From Occultella glacieicola (GTDB taxonomy: Bacteria; Actinomycetota; Actinomycetes; Actinomycetales; Beutenbergiaceae), in contig NZ_SMNA01000001.1 in assembly GCF_004353825.1 (NCBI RefSeq), forward strand, positions 186,001-250,000: DNA of 64,000 nucleotides, in the 5' to 3' direction. The notes under the pieces were generated by a model, which was given only the letters and a program-made list of their open reading frames with translations, ran no database searches and had not been told where the DNA came from. Shown here piece by piece: positions 1 to 7,685 of the stretch (within the stretch, counting starts at the first letter, position 1; every line of letters begins with the position of its first letter). A program made the translations under genes and the position numbers.

Positions 1-1
1 G

Positions 2-622
2 CTGGCCCTGCGGACCAGGGACCGCGCCGTGACCGCGGAGGACTACGAGCAACTCGCCCGGGCCGCGGCGCCCGGGATCGCGAGAGTGCGGGCGGTCCCG
101 GCCGTCGGCGATGCCGACGCGGGGGCGGTGCGGGTGCTCGTGGTGCCGTCCGCCGTCCCGGACGACGAGGGCCAGCTCCGGTTCGAGGATCTGGTGCCCT
201 CCTCCGATGATCTCGCCGCGGTGGCGGCCTACCTCGACGACCGGCGCCCGGTGGGGGTGCGCGTGCTCGTGGAGCCGCCGTTCTACCAGGGCGTGACCGT
301 CGTGGCCCGGTTGAGCCCGCGGCCCCGCACGACCGCACACGTGCTCGAGCGCAACGCGATCCGGGCGCTGAACCGGTACTTCGACCCGCTCACCGGAGGG
401 CTCGACGGCGGGGGGTGGCCGTTCGGGAGACCGGTGCAGGCCGGCGAGGTGTACGCCGTGCTGCAGCGTCTGCCCGGCACGGAACTGGTCGAGGACGTGA
501 AGCTGTTCGCGGCCGACCCGATCACCTCGCGGCGGGGCGAGCCGGTTCAACGCATCGAACTGGACCAGCATGCCCTGGCGTTCTCCTACCGGCATCAGGT
601 CCGGATCACGGCGGGAGGCTGA
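2..622 (+). CDS. Baseplate assembly protein (gpJ-like), C-terminal part, 5' truncated by window edge
   Basis: The frame is open from base 2, so the gene begins before the window; the GTG at 29 is only an internal valine codon. The visible ~206 residues match the C-terminal part of 'putative baseplate assembly protein' (baseplate J superfamily) of contractile injection systems: the phrase ALRTRDRAVTAEDYEQLAR leads into a beta-rich region and the protein ends with FSYRHQVRITAGG. In such machines this protein builds the baseplate wedge that triggers sheath contraction. The next gene starts 1 nt after the stop and encodes a tail protein I homologue, the usual partner, so the two are almost certainly co-transcribed. 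No phage head, portal or terminase gene is visible, but only the 3' end of the cluster is in the window. Confidence 0.8.
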   Translation: MALRTRDRAVTAEDYEQLARAAAPGIARVRAVPAVGDADAGAVRVLVVPSAVPDDEGQLRFEDLVPSSDDLAAVAAYLDDRRPVGVRVLVEPPFYQGVTVVARLSPRPRTTAHVLERNAIRALNRYFDPLTGGLDGGGWPFGRPVQAGEVYAVLQRLPGTELVEDVKLFAADPITSRRGEPVQRIELDQHALAFSYRHQVRITAGG

Positions 623-623
623 G

Positions 624-1166
624 ATGCGCGGCATGCTCCCCGGGATCGTCCCGGTCGTCCCGATCGCCTCCCGAATGCCAGGGGTGTACGCCGACGACGA
701 GGCGATGCAGGCCATCACGCGGGCCCTGGACGAGGTGCTGGCGCCGACCTACACCACGCTGGACTCCCTCTGGACCTACCTCGACCCGCACCTGGCGCCG
801 GAGGACTTCCTGGAGTGGCTCGCGGACTGGGTCGGCGTCGAGGTCGACGACGCCTGGTCCCTCGAGCGCAAGCGGGAGATCGTGGCGCAGGCCGCCCAGA
901 TCCACCGCCTGCGCGGCACGGCGGCCGGCCTGGAACTGGCCGTTCGGCTGGTCACGGGAGCGGAGGTCACGGTGGCCGACTCCGGCGGCACCATCTGGTC
1001 GCGGACCCCGGGTGCGGACCTGCCCGGCAAGGCGCCGGCGGAGCTGACCGTGACCGTGCACGTGCCCGACCCGGACACGGTCGACCTGGCCCGGGTGGAC
1101 CGGGTGGTCAGGGACGTCAAGCCCGCGCACGTGCCGCACGTCGTCGAGATCGTGGAGGTGGCCTGA
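624..1166 (+). CDS. Phage tail protein I (gpI-like baseplate wedge protein)
   Basis: 180 residues. The ATG at 624 follows the upstream stop by 1 nt and has GGGAGG about 7 nt upstream; an earlier in-frame ATG at 570 would lie inside the preceding gene. The sequence fits the tail protein I family of P2-like phages and contractile injection systems: an N-terminal helical part with LDPHLAPEDFLEWLADWVGV, then RLRGTAAGLELAVRLVTG (the conserved 'RGT..GLE' segment), then a beta-rich C-terminus. The protein sits at the baseplate with gpJ. Its stop overlaps the next start (TGATG at 1164-1168), which implies translational coupling to the zinc-ribbon protein. This is the standard gene order at the end of actinobacterial extracellular contractile injection clusters. 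Confidence 0.85.
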   Translation: MRGMLPGIVPVVPIASRMPGVYADDEAMQAITRALDEVLAPTYTTLDSLWTYLDPHLAPEDFLEWLADWVGVEVDDAWSLERKREIVAQAAQIHRLRGTAAGLELAVRLVTGAEVTVADSGGTIWSRTPGADLPGKAPAELTVTVHVPDPDTVDLARVDRVVRDVKPAHVPHVVEIVEVA

Positions 1167-2791
1167 TGGTGATCTGTCCCGAATGTGGCACCCGCAACGA
1201 GGTCGGGGAGCAGTTCTGTGGGGGCTGCGGCACCTATCTGGAGTGGGAGGAGGCCGAGTCCGAGGAGGCAGCGGAACCGGCACCCCAACCGGAGCCCGAG
1301 CTGGAACCCGAACTTGTGCCGGACCGGGCCCTGAGCCCGGAGCCGGATCTCGCGCACCCCGGGGCGCCGGAACCGGACGGGCCCCGGCCCGCGGAGCCTG
1401 CACGTGCCCTGCCTCCGGACGCGGTGCCGGACCGGCTCCCCGAGCCCGAACGGGTCCCCGAGCCGGCGCCGGGACGGTCCGCGGAGGTGACCCGAGCGAC
1501 CACGCGACCGGCCCCACCGGCGCCCGGCCCGGCCCCGGAACCGGCGCCCGGCCCGGCGCCCGAACCAACGCCCGGCCCGGCCCCCGAACCAACGCCCGGC
1601 CCGGAAGCGCCGCGGACCACGGGACCGGCCCGTGAACCCGTCTCGGCGTCGGAACCGGGCGCGCAGCCGGACCCGGTGCCGGAACCGGCCCCGCAGCCGC
1701 CGGCGGACTCCGCGACCGAGGCTGCGCCGTCGGGCACCGAACCCGCCCGACCCCCCGGCCAACCGCACCAGAACGGCACACCCGACCGGGAGACCGTCGA
1801 GCAGTCCAAACCGGCCGCGATGATCGCACCGGCGCTGGTGGCGCCGCCCGTGCCGCGCAAGCGCCGGAGCACCAGGGACTCCGAGCGACCCGCGTCCGGC
1901 GCCACCGGAGGGCAGCGCCCGGGTGCTCCCGTGCCCGTCGCCGACCAGCCGGGCGCCCAGTCGCCGGGCACCCCGCAGGCGGTGCGGCCGGGGGCGGCCA
2001 AGCCACGACCGAAGCCCCGGCCGGTCCCCGAGGACGAACCGCCGCCCGCCCCCGGCGACCTCATCTGCGGCAACTGCGGCACCGGGAACGTGCCCACCCG
2101 CAAGTTCTGCCGCCGCTGCGGGACCAGCCTCGCCGAGGCGAAGGTGCAACCGACCCGGTCCTGGTGGCGGCGCCTTCTGCGTCCCGACGCCAAGCCCGGT
2201 CCCGCGGCCGGCACCCGGCCCAAGACCCGTCGGCGCAGGTTCCCCACGAGGCTGGTCAGTGTCGTCGTCATCCTCGGACTGCTCACCGCGGCCGGACTGT
2301 ACTTCCGACCCGAGCTCGAGCGGGCCTATCAGAGCGTGCTGGACCGGGCCCAGGGCAATGCGACGGTGAACCCGACCGCCTTCACGGCGTCGAGCGAGGG
2401 CACGGAGACGCCGGCGACGAACCTGGGGGACGGCACCAACGACCGCGCCTGGATGCCCGCGGCACCCGGCCCGAGCGCCGGCCAGTGGGTCGAGGTGACG
2501 TTCGCGCAGCCGTTCCGGATGGTCCGGATCCTGGTGACGTCGGGCGCGTCCTCGGTGCAGGAGGACTTCCTCGCGCAGGACCGGCCGCAGACCGTGACCG
2601 TGACCATCACCACGGACACCGGCGCCCAGGTGAGCGAGGACGTGGTCCTCGAGGACGTCGCGGGCGCTCAGAGCGTCGAGCTCGTGGCCGAGGGGGTGGT
2701 GGCGGTCCGGATGACGGTCGTGGACACCTGGGACCCGAGACCCGAGACCTACGTGGCCATCGCCGAGCTGGAGTTCAGGGGGCGCGAGTAG
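1166..2791 (+). CDS. Double zinc-ribbon, single-TM protein with C-terminal discoidin-like domain (injection-system associated)
   Basis: 541 residues, translationally coupled to the tail protein. The domains can be read in order. Residues 4-22 form a zinc ribbon (CPEC...CGGC). Roughly residues 30-290 are low-complexity Pro/Glu/Ala with short PGPAPEPT-type repeats. Residues ~302-320 form a second zinc ribbon (CGNC...CRRC). A basic stretch is followed by a single membrane helix at ~362-380 (LVSVVVILGLLTAAGLYF). Residues ~400-540 are a beta-sandwich resembling the discoidin-like, 'NADase-type glycan-binding' domains (TASSEG...NLGDGTNDRAW...WVEVTFAQPFRMVRI). The layout predicts cytoplasmic ribbons, a disordered linker and an exported binding domain. 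Proteins of this kind recur at the end of actinobacterial injection clusters. The role is unknown; membrane anchoring or surface docking is a guess. Confidence 0.72.
   Translation: MVICPECGTRNEVGEQFCGGCGTYLEWEEAESEEAAEPAPQPEPELEPELVPDRALSPEPDLAHPGAPEPDGPRPAEPARALPPDAVPDRLPEPERVPEPAPGRSAEVTRATTRPAPPAPGPAPEPAPGPAPEPTPGPAPEPTPGPEAPRTTGPAREPVSASEPGAQPDPVPEPAPQPPADSATEAAPSGTEPARPPGQPHQNGTPDRETVEQSKPAAMIAPALVAPPVPRKRRSTRDSERPASGATGGQRPGAPVPVADQPGAQSPGTPQAVRPGAAKPRPKPRPVPEDEPPPAPGDLICGNCGTGNVPTRKFCRRCGTSLAEAKVQPTRSWWRRLLRPDAKPGPAAGTRPKTRRRRFPTRLVSVVVILGLLTAAGLYFRPELERAYQSVLDRAQGNATVNPTAFTASSEGTETPATNLGDGTNDRAWMPAAPGPSAGQWVEVTFAQPFRMVRILVTSGASSVQEDFLAQDRPQTVTVTITTDTGAQVSEDVVLEDVAGAQSVELVAEGVVAVRMTVVDTWDPRPETYVAIAELEFRGRE
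1520..1604 (+). repeat. 24-bp coding tandem repeat (Pro/Ala/Glu linker)
   Basis: Three near-identical 24-bp units at 1520-1543, 1544-1567 and 1568-1591, plus a partial fourth, lie inside the zinc-ribbon gene and encode PGPAPEP[A/T]-type units. They differ by single substitutions. Copy number is likely to vary between strains and could alter linker length. Confidence 0.8.
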
Positions 2792-5700
2792 GTTCGGTGG
2801 GGACGCCGAGGGTGGCGAGCATCTCCGCGTAGTGGCGCTGCGCCCGACGCGCCTCCGCCGTCGCGCCGGCTCGGGTGAGCGCGTCGATCAGCAACTGCCA
2901 GGACGCGTCGCGGAAGCTGTCGAACTCGATGCTCCGGTTGGCTGCGTGGGCGGCCGCCTCGGGGTTGCCTGCCGCCAGCTCCACGGTACCGAGAGCCGCG
3001 GCGGCCTCGGCGGCCTGCCCGCGGTAGCGATCCCGGGGTCCGATCACCCACTCGGCCGGGCCGTCCTCGGGCAGCAGGTCCCCCCCGTACAGGTCGAGGG
3101 CGCGCCGCAGGGCCGCGGCGTGGGCGACCGGGTCCGTGGCGCGGGTCCGGTTCGCGGTCCGGATCGCCTCCTCGAACTCCACGACGTCGCATCGTGAATT
3201 GCTGCGCAGGTGCAGCGCGTAGGCCTCACCGTCCCGCACCAGCAGGGTGCTGCTGCGCGCGGGCCGGCCGGGCTCCAGGCACCGGCGGATGGTGGACACA
3301 CTCACCTGCAGGTTGTGCATGGCGGCGGCGGGGTCGAGGTCCCGCCAGAGTGCCTCGGCCAGGCGCTCGCGGTGCACCGGGCGGCCGGCGCTGAGGGAGA
3401 GGATGCGCAGCACCGCCCGGGCCCGCGGCCGCATCTGACCCAGGTCGACGCTACGTCCGCGCACGGTGATCGAGAACGCGCCGAAGCAGCGCACGTCGAG
3501 TTCCGCCGTCTGCGCCGCGGACCGGTCGGGGGCGACCGTGGCTGGTTCCGATGCGGGCGTGGCGGCCCGGTCGGCCGGGCGGCCGGGGAACGGGTCGACC
3601 GGCTCGGGCGCCAGCCACTCCCAGGGTCGGGCCAGCAGTCCCTCGGCGTCCGCTGTCGAGGTCGCCAGGTGCATCATCTCGCCCGCGTGGGCACCGTCGG
3701 CGGCGCCGTCACGGGCCAGCGTCGCGTAGGCGGTCGCCAGCGCGCCGGGCACAGCGAGGGTCCGGGCGAAGGACTCGGCGGCCACGGCGTCGGCCGCCGC
3801 ATCCGGCAGCCGGGCGGAGGTGGCCGTGAGCGCGTACAGCGATCGCGACCATGCCTCGAGCGCCGTGGCGCCGAGCGTCCGGAACCGCAGTCCGAGGTCC
3901 TCCCACTCCTGCGGATGCACCCCACCCGCGCGCAGGCAGAAGAGTGACAGCGACCAGGAGATGATGGCCGCGCCCCAGGCGTCCCCGATCCGGTCGCAGT
4001 GTCGGATCAGGGTGTGCGCGCGCCGATGGGACCGCTCGTCCCCGTCGAAGCAGATGATCGCTCCGTGGGCGAGCCGGGCCAGCCAGGTGGCCCCCGCCTG
4101 CTCGGCGGCCACATACACACGGTCGATGGCGGCGAGCGTCGGCAGCGTCGGACGCGTGGAGGCCATCGCGACCTCCGCGAGCCGGGCCGCGAGCGCCATC
4201 TCGTCCGGGGCCTCGGGGTCGGAGGCGCACTGGTGCAGCACGTCGGTCGCGGTGCGCTGATCACCGGCGATCAACAGACCGATGCCCTCCGCGAGGGCGC
4301 CGCCCGGGCCTCGCTGACGGGCTGCGCGCCGAGCCGCCAGCAGCGGGTCCCTCCGGGTCGCCTCGCGGATGCACAACTCCCAGCTCTCGGCGCGGTCCGA
4401 CGCGGGTGTGGTCACCCATGCGCCCGCGCTGACGGCGATCGCCCGGGTCGCGGCCCGCTCGGCCGCGCTGCTGGAGTCGCCGAGGTCGTCCAGGAGGTTA
4501 CGGACGTGGTCGAACCGCCCGTCGAGGTGCGCGGCACGGGCGCGGGCGATGGTGCGCCAGGGAGGTGGGCCGATCCGGTCGACGGGCAGCGGGTCGGTCC
4601 AGAGCCGTCCGCGGCCGTCGACCGAGCCGGTCCCGACGTCCTCCAGGACTTCGGTCAGGGACCGCCAGTCCTCCGCCAGGCAGAGTGCCCGCATCGCCTC
4701 GTGGGTGGCCCCCTCGGTGCGCAGCACGGCGGCGGCGCGCGAGAGGTCGGCGGCGGCTCGCTCCGGGCCGAGCTCGGCGCGGGCCGCGGCGAGGAGATGA
4801 CGGCGCAGCACCCGGTGCATGCGCAGACGACCGTTGCCGGCGTCGATCAGCAACGGCAGGGACCGGGCCGCCGCCTGCAGGTCCTCGTGCCCGGTGTCGG
4901 TGCCGCGGAGCGCGTCGACGCGGGCGGCGCTGAGGTCCTCGAACACGGCCACGTCGGCCAGGAACTGCCGCTGCGGCGGGGGCAGGGCCTGCAGCATGGT
5001 CGCGTCCAGGTAGGCCCGCGCGTAGTCGGCGTGCACGGGCAGCGCGTGCACCGCGCGCCGGCGCTCGGCGGGCAGCCGGCCCTCGATGGCGCGTTGGAAC
5101 AGGCGCACCGCTGCGGCCCAGCCCTCGGTCTCCCGGGTGATCGTCACCACGTCGTCGTGCGGCAACGGCTCGTCGCCGGCCGTGCGCAGCAGGGCCTCGG
5201 TGTCCCAGACCCGGAACCGCAGATCGGCTCCGGTGAGCAGGACGGGTGCCGGGATCTCCGAACGGGTCAGGTTCAGGGTGGGCATCGTGCGGGAGCCGAT
5301 CAGGATCCGCAGGCGGTCGCTGGTGCTGAGGATGAGCGTCTCCAGCTCGGCCTCAGCGGGGGTGCCGACGACGTGGTGGACGTCGTCGAGGACGAGCAGC
5401 AGGGGCGCCGCCTGATGGTCGACGGCGTCCAGCACGTCCGCGACGCCGGTCGCCTCGGTCATGGGCGGGCGGGTGGCGCGGCCGGTCCGCTTCGCGGGTG
5501 CGGTCGCCACCGCACCCTCGGGCCCCCCGATCGGTCTGGCAGCCCGCACCGCGGTCGCGATCGCTCGGATCAGGGTGAGCGGGTCCGCCTCCGATCGGGT
5601 GAGCCGGCACCAGGCCACCGGCCCACCGTGGGTCCGGGCCCAGCGCGCCATCAGGGTCGTCTTTCCCGTTCCCGCCCAGGCAACGACGAGTCCGAGACGG

Positions 5701-5849
5701 GTCGCCTTGATCCCGTCCAGGGACCGGAGCAGCGTCGAACGCGGCACGCCCCAGGTCTGTGGGACGCGCGTCGTCGAGACCGTTTCCCGGCCATCGATCC
5801 TGACGCCTTCGGCCACGGGCCGCCTCCCGGTCCTAACGTTTCTGAGCAT
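2775..5849 (-). CDS. Large STAND-ATPase/SARP-type transcriptional regulator
   Basis: 1,024 residues as drawn. The N-terminal half looks like MalT-type STAND NTPases: a P-loop (AWAGTGKTTLMARWA, ~58-72), a Walker B-like LLLVLDDVHHV near 150, then helical repeats. The C-terminal ~250 residues are a SARP module: an OmpR-type winged helix (VRCFGAFSITVRGRSVDLGQ, ALWRDLDPAAAMHNLQVSVS) followed by a bacterial transcriptional activation domain (DLYGGDLLPEDGPAEW). It probably binds DNA at direct repeats and couples nucleotide or ligand sensing to activation. It converges on the injection cluster and its last 17 bp overlap the end of the zinc-ribbon gene. Regulators of this class often sit beside actinobacterial injection clusters, so control of that cluster is a reasonable inference. 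The start is uncertain; a GTG about 25 codons downstream is an alternative. Confidence 0.85.
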   Translation of the reverse strand: MLRNVRTGRRPVAEGVRIDGRETVSTTRVPQTWGVPRSTLLRSLDGIKATRLGLVVAWAGTGKTTLMARWARTHGGPVAWCRLTRSEADPLTLIRAIATAVRAARPIGGPEGAVATAPAKRTGRATRPPMTEATGVADVLDAVDHQAAPLLLVLDDVHHVVGTPAEAELETLILSTSDRLRILIGSRTMPTLNLTRSEIPAPVLLTGADLRFRVWDTEALLRTAGDEPLPHDDVVTITRETEGWAAAVRLFQRAIEGRLPAERRRAVHALPVHADYARAYLDATMLQALPPPQRQFLADVAVFEDLSAARVDALRGTDTGHEDLQAAARSLPLLIDAGNGRLRMHRVLRRHLLAAARAELGPERAAADLSRAAAVLRTEGATHEAMRALCLAEDWRSLTEVLEDVGTGSVDGRGRLWTDPLPVDRIGPPPWRTIARARAAHLDGRFDHVRNLLDDLGDSSSAAERAATRAIAVSAGAWVTTPASDRAESWELCIREATRRDPLLAARRAARQRGPGGALAEGIGLLIAGDQRTATDVLHQCASDPEAPDEMALAARLAEVAMASTRPTLPTLAAIDRVYVAAEQAGATWLARLAHGAIICFDGDERSHRRAHTLIRHCDRIGDAWGAAIISWSLSLFCLRAGGVHPQEWEDLGLRFRTLGATALEAWSRSLYALTATSARLPDAAADAVAAESFARTLAVPGALATAYATLARDGAADGAHAGEMMHLATSTADAEGLLARPWEWLAPEPVDPFPGRPADRAATPASEPATVAPDRSAAQTAELDVRCFGAFSITVRGRSVDLGQMRPRARAVLRILSLSAGRPVHRERLAEALWRDLDPAAAMHNLQVSVSTIRRCLEPGRPARSSTLLVRDGEAYALHLRSNSRCDVVEFEEAIRTANRTRATDPVAHAAALRRALDLYGGDLLPEDGPAEWVIGPRDRYRGQAAEAAAALGTVELAAGNPEAAAHAANRSIEFDSFRDASWQLLIDALTRAGATAEARRAQRHYAEMLATLGVPTEPTRAP

Positions 5850-5958
5850 AGGCCGGACGGACTCTCGAAGTTGCCCGAATGGGCGACCGGTCTCACCCGT
5901 ACAGGAGGCCCGTTCGGGTGTTCTGATACCTCAGAGCCGGGCGCCGGAACGGTGCTCG

Positions 5959-7305
5959 TCAGGCACCCAGGACCATCCAGGCGGTGCCGCGCGCCCGCAG
6001 GCCCGTGGTGAGGGCGCGGGCGCCCACGAAGCCCCCCGCGAAGGCGGCCCACAACCACGCCAGCCCCGCCGCGCCGTCGGGAGCCCACAGCCAGACCGCG
6101 CCCACCAACGGGAGGTAGACGACGAGCGTGAGCACCCCGGCCCACGCGAGGAACCGGCCGTCCCCGGCGCCCATCAGGACGCCATCGAGCACGAACGGCC
6201 ACGCCGCCAGCGGCAGCAGCAGACCGATCACCACCAGGGAGATGGCCGCGGCCCGCTGCACCTGGGGGTCGGAGGTGAACAGCGGGGTGACGAGCCAGCC
6301 GAGCCCGGCGATGAGCACTCCCATGGCCGCGCCCGCGGCCGTACCCCACTGCAGGCAACGGCGGATGACCGAGCGGACCTCGGCGGCGTTCCGGGCGCCG
6401 AGAGCGTGCCCGACCAGTGCCTGGGCCGCGATCGCGAGGGCGTCGAGGGCGAACGCGGTCAGCACCCAGATCGCGTTCACGATCTGGTGCGCGGCGAGGG
6501 TGGCGTCCCCCAGCCTGGTGGCCGTGGCCACGGTGATCAGGATCGCCGCCCGGAGGGTGAGCGTCCGGATCAGCAGCGGAGTCCCCGCGCGGGCGTTGGC
6601 CAGGATCCCGGCCGGGTGCGGCCGCAGCCCCACGCCGCGGGCCCGGGCGCCGCGGAGCACGATCGCGGCGAGCACGGCGCCCATGCCGAGCTGGGTGAGC
6701 GCGGTGGCGAGGCCCGACCCCGCGATGCCCATGCCGAACCCGTACACGAGCGTGATCGATCCGATCGTGTTGACGACCGCGCCGACGACCGCGACCACGA
6801 GCGGCGTGCGGGTGTCCTGGAGCCCGCGCAACGCGCCGGTCGCCGCGAGGACCACGAGCATCCCGGGGATCCCGGGCGCCGAGGCCCGCAGGTACGCGGT
6901 CGCCTGCGGGACCACCTCCGCGGAGGCGCCGAGCGCCGTCACGATCGGTTCCGCGGCACCCACGGCGACGGCGAGGGTCGCCACGCCGAGGCCGAGCGCC
7001 AGCCAGATGCCGTCGAGCCCGACGGCGAGGGCACCCTTGGTGTCGCCGGCGCCCAGGCGCCGGGCGACGGCGCCGGTGGTGGCGTAGGCGAGGAAGACGA
7101 ACACCGCGACGATCGTGACCAGCACCGTCGAGGCGAGGGTCAGCCCGGCGAGTTCGGCGGTGCCGAGGTGACCGACCACAGCCGAGTCGATGAGCACGAA
7201 CAGCGGCTCGGCGACGAGGGCGCCGAGCGCCGGGACTGCGAGGGACAGGATCCGCCGGTCGAGGGCCCGCCGGTCATCGGCGTGTACGCCCGGCGTGTCG
7301 TCCAC
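5959..7305 (-). CDS. MATE-family multidrug/Na+ efflux transporter (DinF-like)
   Basis: 448 residues with about 12 hydrophobic segments in two homologous halves. It shows typical MATE features: ILSLAVPALGALVAEPLFVLIDSAVVGHLG at the N-terminus (described here as the SLAVPAL...DSAVVGHLG motif), ATGALRGLQDTRTPL and a second-half copy with AHQIVNAIW and GVLMGAGDGRF. The family exports cationic drugs or metabolites in exchange for Na+ or H+. I place the start at the GTG at 7305, because GGAGG lies about 5 nt upstream; the earlier in-frame ATG at 7374 would put 23 unconserved residues in front. The gene is divergent from dnaB. A MATE gene beside dnaB is a common arrangement in Micrococcales, so this pair is probably old chromosomal core. 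Confidence 0.88.
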   Translation of the reverse strand: MDDTPGVHADDRRALDRRILSLAVPALGALVAEPLFVLIDSAVVGHLGTAELAGLTLASTVLVTIVAVFVFLAYATTGAVARRLGAGDTKGALAVGLDGIWLALGLGVATLAVAVGAAEPIVTALGASAEVVPQATAYLRASAPGIPGMLVVLAATGALRGLQDTRTPLVVAVVGAVVNTIGSITLVYGFGMGIAGSGLATALTQLGMGAVLAAIVLRGARARGVGLRPHPAGILANARAGTPLLIRTLTLRAAILITVATATRLGDATLAAHQIVNAIWVLTAFALDALAIAAQALVGHALGARNAAEVRSVIRRCLQWGTAAGAAMGVLIAGLGWLVTPLFTSDPQVQRAAAISLVVIGLLLPLAAWPFVLDGVLMGAGDGRFLAWAGVLTLVVYLPLVGAVWLWAPDGAAGLAWLWAAFAGGFVGARALTTGLRARGTAWMVLGA

Positions 7306-7323
7306 CGATCCTCCGAGTAATTG

Positions 7324-7442
7324 TTGTGCACACCCTGGGTACGGCGGATTCGTTCGGATTCCGCCGGTGCTCACGTGTTATCCACACCCGTGGACGGACC
7401 CTGTGCACAACGATTTCCGCTGCGGTCCACATGCTGTCCACA
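7324..7442. promoter_or_regulatory. Cluster of DnaA boxes in the MATE-dnaB intergenic region
   Basis: The 380-bp gap 7306-7685 holds no convincing gene. It contains TTGTGCACA at 7324-7332, the perfect box TTATCCACA at 7378-7386, TTGTGCACA on the minus strand at 7402-7410, and the one-mismatch box CTGTCCACA at 7434-7442. Three of these fit the consensus TT(A/G)TNCACA, within 120 bp and just upstream of the helicase gene. The spacing suggests real DnaA binding, either for autoregulatory control of dnaB or as an accessory initiator-titration site. It is not itself an obvious oriC, because dnaA, dnaN and an AT-rich unwinding element are not visible here. Confidence 0.7.
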
Positions 7443-7685
7443 GCCTAGGGGGTGTTCGTCCCCAGGCCGTCGCGAGGCCGGCTTGTGGGGTGCACCGTGG
7501 GGGGCATACGGTCACGCGGGTGTGCCGGGCCGACCCTCGACGCGGGCGACGGAGCGGGCGTTGTCGGTGGTCTCCGATACACATGTACGAATGGGATTTT
7601 GAACGCTCACGATGTCAGGGGAGGCGGTCCACGCGATGGCCAGGGCTCGGTTCGACGGACGTGACCAGGCACGGAGGGTAGGGCA

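Noticed and set aside
606-2286. Overlapping minus-strand ORFs opposite the tail and zinc-ribbon genes
   Set aside because: They arise from the Pro/Glu-rich repeat region read backwards. No ribosome-binding site or recognisable domain is present.
1-2791. Ordinary prophage
   Set aside because: The tail genes end in a zinc-ribbon membrane protein and face a SARP-type regulator; no integrase, lysis or attachment site is visible. It cannot be fully excluded because the window starts inside the cluster.
3999-7320. Plus-strand ORFs opposite the SARP regulator and MATE genes
   Set aside because: Low-complexity products that overlap strong, domain-bearing genes on the other strand.
7306-7685. Chromosomal origin oriC
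   Set aside because: DnaA boxes are present, but dnaA, dnaN and an AT-rich element are not; a promoter-linked cluster is the safer call.
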